A stretch of 64,000 nt of DNA. Origin: Asterella californica. Lineage: Eukaryota > Streptophyta > Marchantiopsida > Marchantiales > Aytoniaceae. Where the stretch lies: the NCBI GenBank assembly GCA_036924285.1, contig JAYKYS010000005.1:2170001-2234000 (forward strand), in the 5' to 3' direction. Shown in pieces: positions 17,645 to 29,113 of the stretch (position 1 is the stretch's first letter; each line of letters opens with the position of its first letter). The notes beneath the pieces are model-generated. The model ran no database searches, was not told where the DNA came from, and saw only the letters and a program-made list of their open reading frames with translations. The position numbers were made by a program, and so were the translations under genes.

Positions 17645-20601
17645 CATAGGGCATGCGCAGTTTCTTCAGTCATGATGTTAACTCCGGAGTCGGAATCAAT
17701 GTGTACCTTCTTCAGAAGACAGCCATGGATTTCCATATCAAGTTCTGGGGCTCCCAAGTCCTCATGCTCTATCCTTAGGATCGGGATGCTCTGAGGAAAT
17801 TTAGTTGTTCTCCTCTTCCTCGATCCTCGAAGCACATATCGCAACTGCTTCCCGTAACCAGCGTTGTCATCCAATAGCTGTTGGAAGGTTACATCCGCCT
17901 TCTGATTCCACAAGTCTCGCAAGAAGTCATAAGGGGATCGCTTCAGAAGAGTGACTGGTGTTTCCAACAGAGAAGATGTAGTAGCTGCTTCCTTGGGTGG
18001 AAGACCAGAATGGTGTCTTCCCTCGACTGGGGGCTGTTCTCGTGAGACAGGGGCTGCCGTAGTCGGTGGAGGAAGCTGTTGTACTATCTTCCGTCGCTTC
18101 TCCAGCTCTTCTTGCATGATCTCTTCAACTTCTTGTCTAATGTCAGGAGCAAAGTACTTCGGATCTTCTCGGTCGTAAGTAGGAGAAGAAGACTGCTCAA
18201 GGGAAGATGACATCTCCTTTCGCTGCTTCTTCTTCTTGATCTCCTTCTGCCGAGATTCTGACTTCCCTTTACTTCTGGTACTTACCTTGAATACCGCTTC
18301 ATCCAGGACTTCTTCTGGAGGCCAACTGTCTGAATCCGGGCAAGGGCTCCAAACAGTGTCATCCGTCAAAGTAAAAGACGAAGCTGCCTCAAGTGACTTC
18401 GTCTTCTGAGCTGCAGTCGTCTTCTGCAGCTGAGGTTCCTTTCCTTCGCGCTTCTCGGGGTCTGGTTCGTCTTCCTCGATATGCAGACAAGTACAATCCT
18501 CAGGATCTTCTTCTTCTACCGTGATGTGCTGTACCACTGCTAACTCGAGTTTAGAAGCTGATGCAGCTTCTGCAGGAGGCGTGGTCTCTGCAAATCTAAC
18601 CATTTGTCGTGGACGTAAGGTCTGAGGACAATTTCTCATGAAATGTCCTACTTCCTTACAGTTTCCACACAGAGCACTTGCCCAATTTGTCTTCTTGGAT
18701 GAGGACAGGTGGACCACCAGTGTCCTGTCTCTCCACAATTATTGCACGCTCCAGGAAGAGGGTTTAGAGGTCGTTGTGATGAAGAAGGTTGCCAGGGCGT
18801 CCTGGTCTGTACACTACTAGCCCTGTCCCTAAGTACATAATGATTATATTGGGCGGGAGGAGCAGGAGTGAATGGTTTTATTGTCTCGATCTTATAGCAG
18901 GTTTCCCCATTGGGATCGTGTGGATATCCCTCATCGTCTTCTTCCCAGCCTGCCCAATTGACAGCTTGGTCCTGTGTACACTGATCTCTGGTGTGCCCGG
19001 AAGAGTTACAAAGGTTGCACCAAAGGTTTGGCCGGGAAGCCGTAGGTTGCTTCCGCTTGTCCTTCTGGTTCAGAAGATGAACTTTCAGGTCGGCAAACTG
19101 CTTCAGAACTTCATCGATCCGGGGATCAAGTGCAGACTGAATGATTTGAGTCTGAGGCATCTTCTGCACAACTTCCTCTCTTGATCGTGTCTTCTCCTTC
19201 TTCTTCTTCCGTGTCTTCTTCTCTTGTTCAGATTCAGATTCTGAACTTTCGACAGTAGACTCTCCAGAATAGAGGATGCCTCCGAATCATTGTTATCAGT
19301 TTCAGTGGACTTGGACTTCCTAGAAGACTTCTTTGACTTCTTGGACTTCTTCGAGGTCTTCTCTCTGTCTTTTGTCATATTCCGAGTGATGCTCGAGGTT
19401 TCATACTGCTCGGTATGCTTCTGTACTTCTACTAAATCATCACCTCCTCCTCTTCTGCAATACAACTCCATATCAGTCCTCCCAAGTATCAGTCCACGGC
19501 TTGCTGGGCACAATAACCGGGTCTTCCTTGGTTCTGAGGGATGTGATCCAGGAGGTCTTCAAACCTCTCGGTGTAATCCCGTAGTGTCTCCTTCTTCTTC
19601 CGTTTGAGCCTCTGAAGTTCTATGAGGATCATCCGATCATAGCCCACTCCTCTGAACCTTTTCAGAAAAGCTGCCTTCAGAGTAGCCCAAGCGGCCATTA
19701 CTAACCCATCATCCAACATTTTACTCATCCATTTCCTTCTCTTTCCTACGATCAAACTGGGAAATACACAGAGTCTGTCGACATCCCAGTCTTCCTTGTT
19801 GGAGCGAGAGATGGTCTCGAACATCGTGATGAAGTCATCCGCGTCAACATCATCGTCGTACGGGTGATACTTCTGCCGAGTGTGAGAAGCCATGTCGACT
19901 ACCGGCTGGTGCGACTGCCAACTTCTTCCTCCCTCAGGTCCAGGTGGTAGAGATGGTCTTCTCGGAGGTCCAGGCCTGTCTGAATCAAGAAGGTCATCTT
20001 CTAAGTCAGAACTATTGTCGCTGTCGCCTTCTGAGACGTCTAGAACGATCTCCTCTAGTCTTTCTTCACCTTGAGAAGCATGTTCCGTACTTGGGAAGAC
20101 GTCTTCTGAGTAACAAATACCAAAATCTACTTTATACACGTGGTCACCCGGTTGGCTTTGTCTTCTCCAAAGATTATGCTCGAGATGGAAGGTTCTTCCA
20201 ACTCTACTGATCGGATCTTCCTGAGCTCTTCTTCTTTCTTTTGGTGTCTCAAGGATATCCGTTGCTCTCTAGAAGCGGTTCGCTGGGGTGAATGTACCCA
20301 CTCAGGATCTTTATCCGTGCGTCTTCTGCTTCTTCCTCTAGTCGGAGGCATCCATCAGAGTGTTGAGAAGAGATGTCCCTCTTCTTTTAATACTAGATCC
20401 GGCAGACTGAATGTCTGAACAACCGATCACAGGTTCAGAACGTCTTCTTCTCCTGCTTCTCGTTGTACTCACTGCAGTCTTCCAAGATCGAGTCTTCCAA
20501 GAAGCTCTTGGAAGCGGGGAAGCGACTTCTTCCAGTTCCCCCTGATGTATCTTATCAGCTTCTGGTTGTGGTTCTTGTCTTCTAGCAAGATAGAGTCCCA
20601 C
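17645..20601 (-). pseudogene. gag-pro: gag-protease of copy Ib, broken and truncated
   Basis: Same protein as copy Ia. N-terminal frame 20601-20338, acidic and capsid-like part 20139-19489, Lys/Ser linker 19513-19103, knuckles CNLCNSSGHTRDQC and CNNCGETGHWWSTC in 19169-18648, knuckle CGNCKEVGHFMRNC and the region up to the protease in 18738-17578. The protease active-site area reads HIDSDSGVNIMTEETAHAL, where DSG is the expected catalytic triplet, then stops being protease at the LTR. Lesions: a 7-base deletion near 19476, a one-base loss near 19269, another near 18683, and a frame change near 20150. Where one copy is broken the other is usually intact, so the ancestral frame can be inferred. 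Confidence 0.75.
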
Positions 20602-20694
20602 AACACATTCAACTACAATCGAAGTTAGTCAAAATGAAACTAACTACTGGCACACAGATCCAGGAAGCTTAGAACAGAAGTTACTAAGATGAAA

Positions 20695-20712
20695 TCCTCG
20701 GCAGCGGTGCCA
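20695..20712 (-). other. Primer binding site of copy Ib
   Basis: On the minus strand TGGCACCGCTGCCGAGGA, two transitions away from the copy Ia site and again four bases from the LTR. Both changes look like decay. Confidence 0.7.
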
Positions 20713-21262
20713 AAAATGATGCTCACTATATGTAGTGTCGCAGGATTACTCCTTTTGCTCATTTAGTATACAAGATATCGTTCCCACAGAGGATTTGCAC
20801 AAGTTTAACGCTGCTCTAAGTTCTAAGATCTGTTCAAACACACAAACACACGGGTTTTGTCTAGAAATCTCATTTTCTCACAAAACCACGCGTCTTCTAG
20901 ACTCGTCAAAAGGTGCTCTGGACCTAAACCAACAACTACTAACTAAAATATCACACAACTATTCACAGAGAAGCTCGAGGAGACGCTTCCTGCTTCCAAG
21001 TCACTTCTTCCGGTCTTCTCAGTACCGTTTTCTCGAAGCAATTCTCGGCTTCTGGAGGTTCAACTCGGCTTCTCACACCTCCAGAAGACTGCTCCTCCTT
21101 CACAGAAGTCGACTAGAATCGGCTGTTACACCTTACTCTCTCTCTCACATTCCAACGGATTAGATTAGTCACAGGGTGTATGCCCCCTGTAGCCTTCCCA
21201 GGCTTCTGCCTACGGAAACTTTCTTCCTGCAGGACTACAACAACATTCAACTTCACGGAAGC

Positions 21263-22336
21263 TCAATAGAATTCTCGGAAGCTCACTAGAAGAAGGTAAG
21301 AAGATGGGGAAGATGAGAGAAGATGGGGAAGAAGGGAAAATCCAAACGAGAGAAAAACAAGATAAGAATAAGAAATTAAGACTCCGACTCTTCTTATCTG
21401 CCGATCCAAATATCTGAACATGCTCTCTTTGCACTCTACCAACATCGTCTTGGACTCGTCGTCCCATTCTCTAGCTAAGGTAAGAAGCTTCCTACCCGCG
21501 GTGAAGTTGAACTTCTTCCGAAGTGCTTCCATCGACTGAGCTAACATCCCCTGCGCACGAGCTTCCGCTGCTTCTCACTGCGTCTTCTCGGCTGCAGTCT
21601 GCGCTTCTGCGGCTTCCCGCAATGTCTTCCATGTCGTCGTCTCCTCTGCAAGGGCTGTGATCTTATCCCGCACTCGCAGAACCTCCTGGTCACGCTGTTG
21701 TTAACAAATCTGCAACTCCTGGTTGCTCTTCTTCAGCTGCGCTGACTCCTTGGCAGAAGCGGCTGCTTCCGCCTTGTACTTTGCTGCGAGCTTCTCCGTG
21801 ATGCGGAGGTTGGCTTCCAGCGCTTCTACCTTCTTCTGGGCTTCTTCCTGCTGCATCAAGGTGCGCAGACCGAATCTAGGCTGTAGTGGCTTCTCCTGAG
21901 CCTTTGCTCTCTTCTCGATCAACTCCATAGCTGGCTGGATCTCTGAGTGGAAGAAGGCACTGAACTCTTCCAGTCTTCTTCTCGTGGAAGACAGACTCAT
22001 CTCCACAATCCGATCGGAGGTGTCGACCTTGTCTTCCCGAGGCAAGGATGCCTCTTCCACCACTATGAACTTCTGCTTCTGCGCGCGAGAAGAAGTTACT
22101 CTTCTCATCTTCCGAGGTGGAAGATCTCTCCTTAGGACAAAAGCGGTCCTCTTTACTACACTTCCTCGCATCGTAGTAGGAGTATCCATCCATCCTTCGT
22201 CTTTTGGAGTCTTCGGAAGACTCCCTGGTGTTGCAGAAGCGGTCTTCTGCGCAGCTCGGGTACTCAAGAACTCCTCCGGTGAGTCGGACTCCGACCTAGA
22301 GTGAATGATCGGGAAGGAGGTGGTCTTCTTAGGCAC
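21263..22336 (-). pseudogene. L2 coiled-coil protein, copy Ib
   Basis: The frame 22336-21701 opens with MPKKTTSFPI and includes RSESDSPEEFLSTR, the conserved block RRLEEFSAFFHSEIQPAMEL, and a long Ala/Glu/Lys coiled coil. It stops at a TAA near 21703, and the frame resumes at 21547 with MLAQSMEALRKKFNFTAGRK. The acidic C-terminal tail present in copy Ia is deleted here. The protein-level match to copy Ia is much clearer than expected for random LTR sequence. Confidence 0.6.
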
Positions 22337-22434
22337 GTTCCTAGGACCATCTTCCTTGGTGGTGTCGCATCTTCAGATCCACTAGAATCGTCTTCCCTCA
22401 CTAGAAGCGTCTTCTGATGGGTACCGGACCTCAT

Positions 22435-22637
22435 CTACGGCATCAGAGTGGGAGGGGGAGTCATTGCTGCTGCTCGGTCGTCTTCCTTCGAGGTCTCCTC
22501 CTTCGTCTCATGCTGCCTTGCTGGTCGGCGAGGTTCCAATCCCATAGGAAGAAGTCGAGACCCAACTCCTTGATAAAGGGTTTGGTCTCGGCCAACTCTG
22601 CTGCCGGTAACACCAACCCTCGAGGATGCATCGACAT
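22435..22637 (-). pseudogene. L1 remnant, copy Ib (central deletion)
   Basis: Keeps the ATG (22637), the N-terminal block through FLWDWNLADQ, and the acidic tail ending in the shared TAG near 22439. The middle of the protein is deleted and the two sides no longer share a frame. Confidence 0.55.
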
Positions 22638-24679
22638 ACTTGAAACTCTGTTGCACTAAGCCAAACGTACTTACTGTGAGCCGAAGGCTAAGTCCTTCCC
22701 AAGCTCTCACAGTCTAGCTTCCACTCTCAGAAGACGAATCTAGTCTTCCAGAAGACAACTACTCCGTCTTCCGAGATTCTAACAGTGCTTCCTAAATAGC
22801 TCTCGTCTTCCGAGCTATATCTAAACAATCCTAACTAAGCAAGGCCTCGCATGGATTCCTAAGAAGACAACCCACCTTGCATTACATCCTACTTCCTAAC
22901 AGAAGATACAAGATTTGTGAGAAGTAGAGTGCATAACAGGTTCAGAAGATGGTTGCGGGCTCCTGCGATGACAGTGGCCTCTGAGAAGGCTCCCGAGACA
23001 GCTTCCGATTCAATATCTTTCTCGGAAGACCTCCTGAAGCCAGACTTCTCTTCACTGGTCTCACTTGTCTTCTGCTTCCTACGCGCAATCTATCCTCACA
23101 ACAGACTCACGACATTCGCACTCTCTCTGACTTCTCACCTCTCATACACACTCAGAAGAAGCTTGCTGCATGATGGGAAGACATGACCCTCGACAATTCT
23201 CTCCAGATTCTGCCATCAAGACTTCTCACAACTCTCTTCTAAGTTCGGGAAGAAGAAGGAATAGGCTGCTATAGGTCAGACAGAAGAGATCCATAACGGA
23301 CCCTCACGTCTTCTCGCTCATTTTGCCAGCCTTTCCAGTCTTCTAGTCTCTCTAGGAAGATGTGGATTTGAGAAGCTTGGAAGACCGGGAGGCACATGCC
23401 TAGTTCCCGACTTCCAACTTCTCGAAATAACAAAACAACTCACCAAGCCACTCAGGATTCGTACCAAGCCTCTCTTAACACCAAAGCAAAGCAAATCCAC
23501 TCTTGATACAAATTGTATACAGTCGTCTTTCGAAGACAGTCAGGTTTTCAGAAGCGTCTTCCGAAGACAATCAAGTTTCAGAAGCGTCTTCTGAAGATGT
23601 TCAGATCTTCCGAAGCGTCTTCTGTTCAAGGTTTCGGGAGTAGAGGGATGGTAGGGTAGAGAAATTGATAGTTGGGATATCCAATTTGAGGACGATGGGT
23701 AGGCAAGCTCGAATTGCACTCGGGAAGAAGTAAGAAGATGGCTGTTGGAAATTGGACAGCGCTTCCGCGCCCAATGTCTCAGAAGGAAAAATGTGGGGAG
23801 GGAATTGATCGACCGAGTTGCTTGCAAACAACTGGGGAAGCGCGGGAGATACCAAACAAAGGCGAGAAGCAGTGGGGAAGGGAAGAGAACATGGGAAGAA
23901 CCTCTACAGTCTTTTGTCTTCTTCCCGGCCTTCCTCCAATCTTATGCGCACTTACGACTTTAACCCCAGCTCCAATGCGACCCCACTAAGTTGCTGCTGC
24001 TGCCAATGCCTTGCCACTCCTCAACCGAATAAGGTTCCTCCTCTGATTCCTCGCAGCTGCCCTTCAATGTCTGCTTCCGAGAGTCTCGAGAAGACCCCTT
24101 CAGCTCGATGCGATTCCTACTCTCAGCGATTTGCCCTCGCCTTCTTCCTAGCTGTGAATCGATCCTGGCTCCACTCAATTTCACTCTGCTGCCTTCACTC
24201 AACTCGATTTTCTTCCAATTCGATCTTCTAAGCCAAAGCAACCTCGATGCGGGAAGTGATAGTGTTCTACGCTAATGCGCTTCCTTCGCATCTTCTCGCG
24301 CAGGTTTAGAGGTTCTCAACCTAGATGACCTACCTGACCTACCTAACCTACTCGGTGTTACCTGGTGGGTACACCTACTTCTTAACTTGGAAATACGTGG
24401 TTAGGCTTCCGCAGTTGCCGTCTTCCGGAAGATATGTATCTTTCGTCTTCCGCCGTCTTCCGTCTTTGGAAGACAAAACTAAGAAGACGCTTCCCAGAAG
24501 ACGGTCGTCTTCCGAAGAAGTCGACTTCTTATTACAAAAAGATCGTAAGATCATCTTCCTTCATCATCTTCTAAGGAAGCCGTAATCTTAAGTAACAATG
24601 CTTCTTCAGTTATACAAACAAGTTATTAAACTTAAAAATTTCAAAAATTCGTGAATCTTGTAAATTGTGGGCACCACAT

Positions 24680-27232
24680 ACGCCCACCCTCACATGTTTG
24701 CATCCCCGCAAACATCGGCGCTTCAGCACTTCTGTTCACGTCCAGTACTTCTTGACACGCCACCCATTTACACGAGTGGTCATCAACGTACTATCTAATT
24801 CTTCCAACTGCAAGGAGCCATTGGTGAAGACCTCCAAGACGCGGTAAGGACCCATCCAGCGAAGATGAAGTTTTCCAGAGAACTTAAGATGTCGATTGTC
24901 GTAAAGAAGAACCAAGTCCCCATCTGTGACGGTCACCTTCTTCAGCTTCCCATCGTAGTTCACCTTACGTTGCGCTTGTACTTCGTACGTCTTCTCCAAA
25001 GCTGCATTCTTGTCTTCTTTGAACTCTACAAAGTTCAGAAGACGCTGCTCCTGGCTTTCCTCTTCTTCCATGCGTTCGGTTACGGCTAACCTGTAAGTAG
25101 GGACCTCTAACTCGACGGGCACAATAGGTGTCATGCCATAAGTTAGGTAGAAGGGTATCTTCTAGGTTGTGACTTTGGGTGAAATCCTGAAAGCTCATAA
25201 CACAGATGGCAATTTCGTGTCCCAATCATACGCATGGTTAACAGTTATCTTATTCAGGATATTACATAGAAGACCATTGGACTTTTCTGTCAGTCCGTTA
25301 GCTTCCGGGTTGTACGGCGTTGTCTTTTGATGCTTTATCCTGAAGTATTGGGTCAGGAGAAAAATAGTCTCATTTAAGAAATGAGTACCTCTATCTGATA
25401 CCAATTTCAGCGGACATCCGTATCGAGTGATAATGTTGTGCCAGAGGAACCTGGCTATCACTGCGGCGTCGGTCTTCCTTGTGGCTTCGTCTTCCACCAT
25501 CTTGGTAGCATAATGGGTATCTATCAAAATATATCGTGCTCGTGATCTCCTAGCCACCAGAGCGATAGACCCAACAAAGTCGATTTCCCACTTCTCAAAA
25601 GGAGCAAGCGGAAGAATAGGAGTAAGAGGCCACCTAGTAGTAGCTGTTGGTCTTCTCACCCTCTGGCACGCATCACATTTCCTGATCTTCTGAAAAGTGT
25701 CTCTGTACATGGGTCGACCACCAGTATCCGGCGTCCAACATCTTCTTCACTGTAATCTTCAGCCCGTAGTGACCCACAACATCTTCGTAGTGAAGACCCG
25801 TGATCACTGGCTTAATCTCTGAAGGCTCAAGGCATCTCCTTAGCTTCTCGTCATGTCCTTTCCTAAACAGGATACCCTGGAAGATGGCATAGGGACCTGT
25901 CTTGTGTAAGAAGACAATCTTCTGCTCCGCATCCAATCCCCCGGGATACTGTTGGTCTTCCAAGAACTTCTTCAAGTCCTTGAAGATCGATTCTTCTGTG
26001 AAAGTCGCAAAGACTGGATCAGAAGATCTAGTCTCGTCTTCTGGGAAGCAGGCTGTACGCACCTCCTCAGATGAAAGTGTCTCTGCGAAAACTGAAAACA
26101 GCTTTTCGTCAGAGAACTCGTCTTCCACTTCATCTTCTCGTCGTTCCGTCTCCAATCTGGATAGATAGTCAGCATTAACATGCTGTCTTCCAGGCCTGTA
26201 CTCAACGGTGTAAGTAAATTCCTGGAGTAGAAGAATCCACCTAGCTATCCTACCAGACAAATCTGCTTTTTTCACAAGATGTTTCAAAGAAAAATGATCC
26301 ACATAGAAGACAAACGGGTTGGCTAGAAGATAGTGCTTAAACTTCCTACATGAGTAAATCATGCCAAGACACTCCCTTTCAGTTGTAGAGTACTTCTTCT
26401 CTGCATCACTGAGTTGTCTTCCCGCATAGTAGATGGGATAATCCTTCTTCTTCTCATCTTTCTGACTCAATACCACCTCTATGACGAAAGCAGAAACATC
26501 CACATAAATATGGAAGACTCTCTCTCAATCAGATGGTCTTAGGACAAGGGATTCTGACAGAAGACTTTTCATGTCTTCGAATGCTTCATGCTGCTCAGAA
26601 GATCAAATGTAAGGTTCGTCCTTCTTCAGCAACTTGGTAAGTCTTCCTGCTACCTCTGCGTACATGTCAATAAACCTCATGTAGTATCCTACGTTGCCCA
26701 AGAAGCTTATCAACTGAGTCAGGTTAGCAGGTGGGTGAAGTTTCATGATGACCTCCACCTTAGCACAGTCGACTTCTATACCTCTTCCAGAAATCCTATG
26801 TCCTAGCAAAATTCTCTCTGACATACCAAAGAAGCACTTCTCAAGGTGAAGAGCCAAACGATGTTCTCTACACTTCAAAAAACACTTCCTTAGAAATATC
26901 AGGTGGTCTTCTTTCGATCCAAACACACAAAAATAATCCAAGAAGATCTCCATGAAAGAGCGAAGATACTTCTTGAAGATTGTAATCATCAATCTCTGGA
27001 ATGTAACGGGCGCGTTGCATAAACCAAATGGCATTTGGTTGTATGCATACGTGTCTCAATCAGTAGTGAAAGTGGTTTTCGACTTGTCTTCTTCTCTGAT
27101 TGAAACTTGGTTGTACCCAGAATACCCATCCAAGAATCTGTAGAACTCATGTCCTGCTACCTGGTCTAACACAGAATCGGTGAATGGTAAAGAATGATGA
27201 TCCTTTTTCGTGGTCAAGTTCAGCTTTCGGAA
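24680..27232 (-). pseudogene. pol: pol of the giant-LTR family (copy Ic): RT, RNase H, integrase
   Basis: Read leftwards from 27232: part of the reverse transcriptase (TKKD, then LDGYSGYNQV) with a Trp-to-TGA stop near 27060; MPFGLCNAPVTFQRLM (27034); a catalytic site reading FLDYF, so the second essential Asp of xxDD is Tyr; RNase H 26503-26100 (AGRQLSDAEKKYSTTE through HVNADYLSRLE); integrase with the HHCC region split by a frameshift near 25690, then IDF, VSDRG and GLTEKSN carrying the D, D and E residues (25590-25270); a frameshift near 25200; and a C-terminal module with MGPYRV ending at 24736. Gag, protease and the N-terminal RT are missing. At 27232 it is fused to an unrelated element fragment. 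Confidence 0.85.
24681..24693 (-). other. Polypurine tract before giant LTR Ib
   Basis: On the minus strand GTGAGGGTGGGCG lies just upstream of the LTR start (24676), after the integrase stop at 24736. It supports the assignment of 24676 as the LTR edge. Confidence 0.55.
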
Positions 27233-29113
27233 GTCTCTCTTTTTGTAAATCTTGACACATTTACCTGCCATTGATATCTTCAAGCTCATTATGTCCAACT
27301 CTTGCAAGGTATATGTTGCGTTCTCGTGAACCTCTTCATCACATATGGACCAAACCACCCTTTGGAGAAATCTTTTAGTGCACTATGCTGATTGTCTAGA
27401 CTGTTGTCATAGACTAACACCCAGTCACCTTCCTTGATTTCCCTAGACCTTAGACAATGTCGTTGATCAAAAGTGAGTCGTGCTTCTCATAGCCTATCCA
27501 AAGAAACTTAGATATCCTCAGTTTTGCTCTCTTACTGTCTAATCTGAAAGCAAGAAGTTCTTCTTTCCTCAGATTGTCTTCCCAAGGTAGCACACTCCAT
27601 GTCAAAACGTGCTCTTCAATCGACATGATAGGTTTCTAACCTATCATGAGTTCTATTGGCATTTAGCTCGTTATCGAGCTGTGCGTTGTTCAGCTTGTCC
27701 ATAATGCAAATGGTAAGAGTCGAGGTCACTTGTGCGCTCTTTTGTTGCAAGTATCTCATCTGGGACAACCCAACCGGCATATTTACCAAGTCTACGATCC
27801 ACTTGAAGTGGATTGCCAACGGATAAGTTGGATGGAATCCGTCTCGATGTTAGATGTTTGAATACATATGATATGTCAAACAAAACTCCACAAAAGATAC
27901 GACATCTTTGTACATGTTTTTCCACCAATACCACTATTTCGTCTTTGTAAAAGTGACCCAAATCTCCCGATGTCCATCCCAAAGACTCATGAAATGCTCA
28001 AAGTAACTTCTGTTGATCTTCTTTGTCGCTAATCACTCGTAGCGGTATCCCACCCTTCTGCTTTGGCCGCCTCCAAAGAAATCCATCCCACAACATGAAG
28101 TTGTAGATCTTCCTTTGACCTCTCTGAAACCTCTCATCCGTACAACCTGATTGCTTGACCAACGTACTAATGTCAAGCAATTCATCATCTTACAACCCTT
28201 CAACAAATAACTCATCTTCAGTTCATGTGTGTGCAATCAAACTTTGCACCCACGTCATCATTATCTTCAACCTTTTCATCCTCCTTGTCGTACCGAGCTC
28301 AAGATAACATATCTATCATCAGATTATCTTTTCGTACAATATGTCTAAACTTCAGATTCAACGACTTGATATATGAGATCCATCGTAACATCGCAATATC
28401 AGGAGTCGTACAATTCATGATCATTCTTAATAACTGCAGACAATCAGTTTCAACCACCATTGACGCTCCAATCAAATATTCTTTCTCGGTTTTCATGGCT
28501 AAAAATATACTCCATAGTTCTCTTTTCACTTCCGAGTATACACGTTGACGAGCACTTAACACCTTCGCTCCGAACTAACCGCAAATCTGTCTCCATCCTC
28601 ATCATCCTGTCATATTGCTCATCCAATTTCAACCGAGCTTGTATCTACAATAAGAACCATTGGCACTCTTGTAGTCAATCTTTCTCAAAATTGGAGGAGA
28701 TGACAATAAGGACTTCAGTTTCCGTACTGCATCAGTATGCTCTCCTTTCCATTTGAACTTGTGATCCTTGCGCAACAACCCATATAATGGATTTGTCACA
28801 TGCGCATAATGAGGAATATAAATGTGATAGAATACACATGCACCCAAGAATCTTCTTACTTATGTCAAGGAATTACAAACCTCCTTCATCCGCTCAATTG
28901 CATCCACTTTGCTTGGGTATGACTTTCAACCAAACAATCCACACAAATGATCAAGGATAAGAACTTCTCTAACTCCAAATGTATATTTCACACCTGACAA
29001 CGTGAGAAAAAATCGAGATAAAATCTTCTCACAATCTATGATGTGATCGATGACGTATCACAGACAACTCTTTTAATCTAATGCTTCATTCTTCTTATCC
29101 TCCATATATCTTT
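27233..29113 (-). pseudogene. pol: Old family III-related pol, downstream half (D)
   Basis: Heavily mutated, but matches the family III pol in order. From 29113 leftwards: the RT connection, LGACVFYHIYIPHYAHV (28847), RNase H (MLSARQRVYSEVKREL to DMLS, 28562-28299), the spacer with FLWRRPKQKGGIPLRV (28180-28000), the integrase start (LAIHFKWIVDLV), then the C-terminal module (WVLVYDNSLDNQH, WFGPYV, near 27450-27330) and NATYTLQELD. The integrase core is deleted near 27650-27700. It is the continuation of 57491-60480, split by the chromovirus. Confidence 0.8.

Larger units (their letters stand above)
17645..24676 (-). mobile_element. Giant-LTR element copy Ib, lacking pol
   Basis: LTR 24676-20717, primer site 20712-20695 and gag-protease 20601-17645, abutting the next LTR at 17644. 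The protease frame runs straight into LTR sequence (from ALCGAHK onward), so reverse transcriptase and integrase are missing. The LTR sequence is shared with the neighbouring elements on both sides, making a tandem array. Confidence 0.75.
20717..24676 (-). repeat. Giant LTR of copy Ib (3960 bp)
   Basis: On the plus strand it begins TGATGCTCAC and ends GTGGGCACCA. Compared with copy Ia it lacks two blocks: the counterpart of 3515-4967, and the counterpart of 6052-6449 plus 15404-15552. At the second breakpoint both flanks in copy Ia contain GACCA on the minus strand, suggesting a microhomology deletion. The LTR carries L2 and a truncated L1. Confidence 0.75.
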
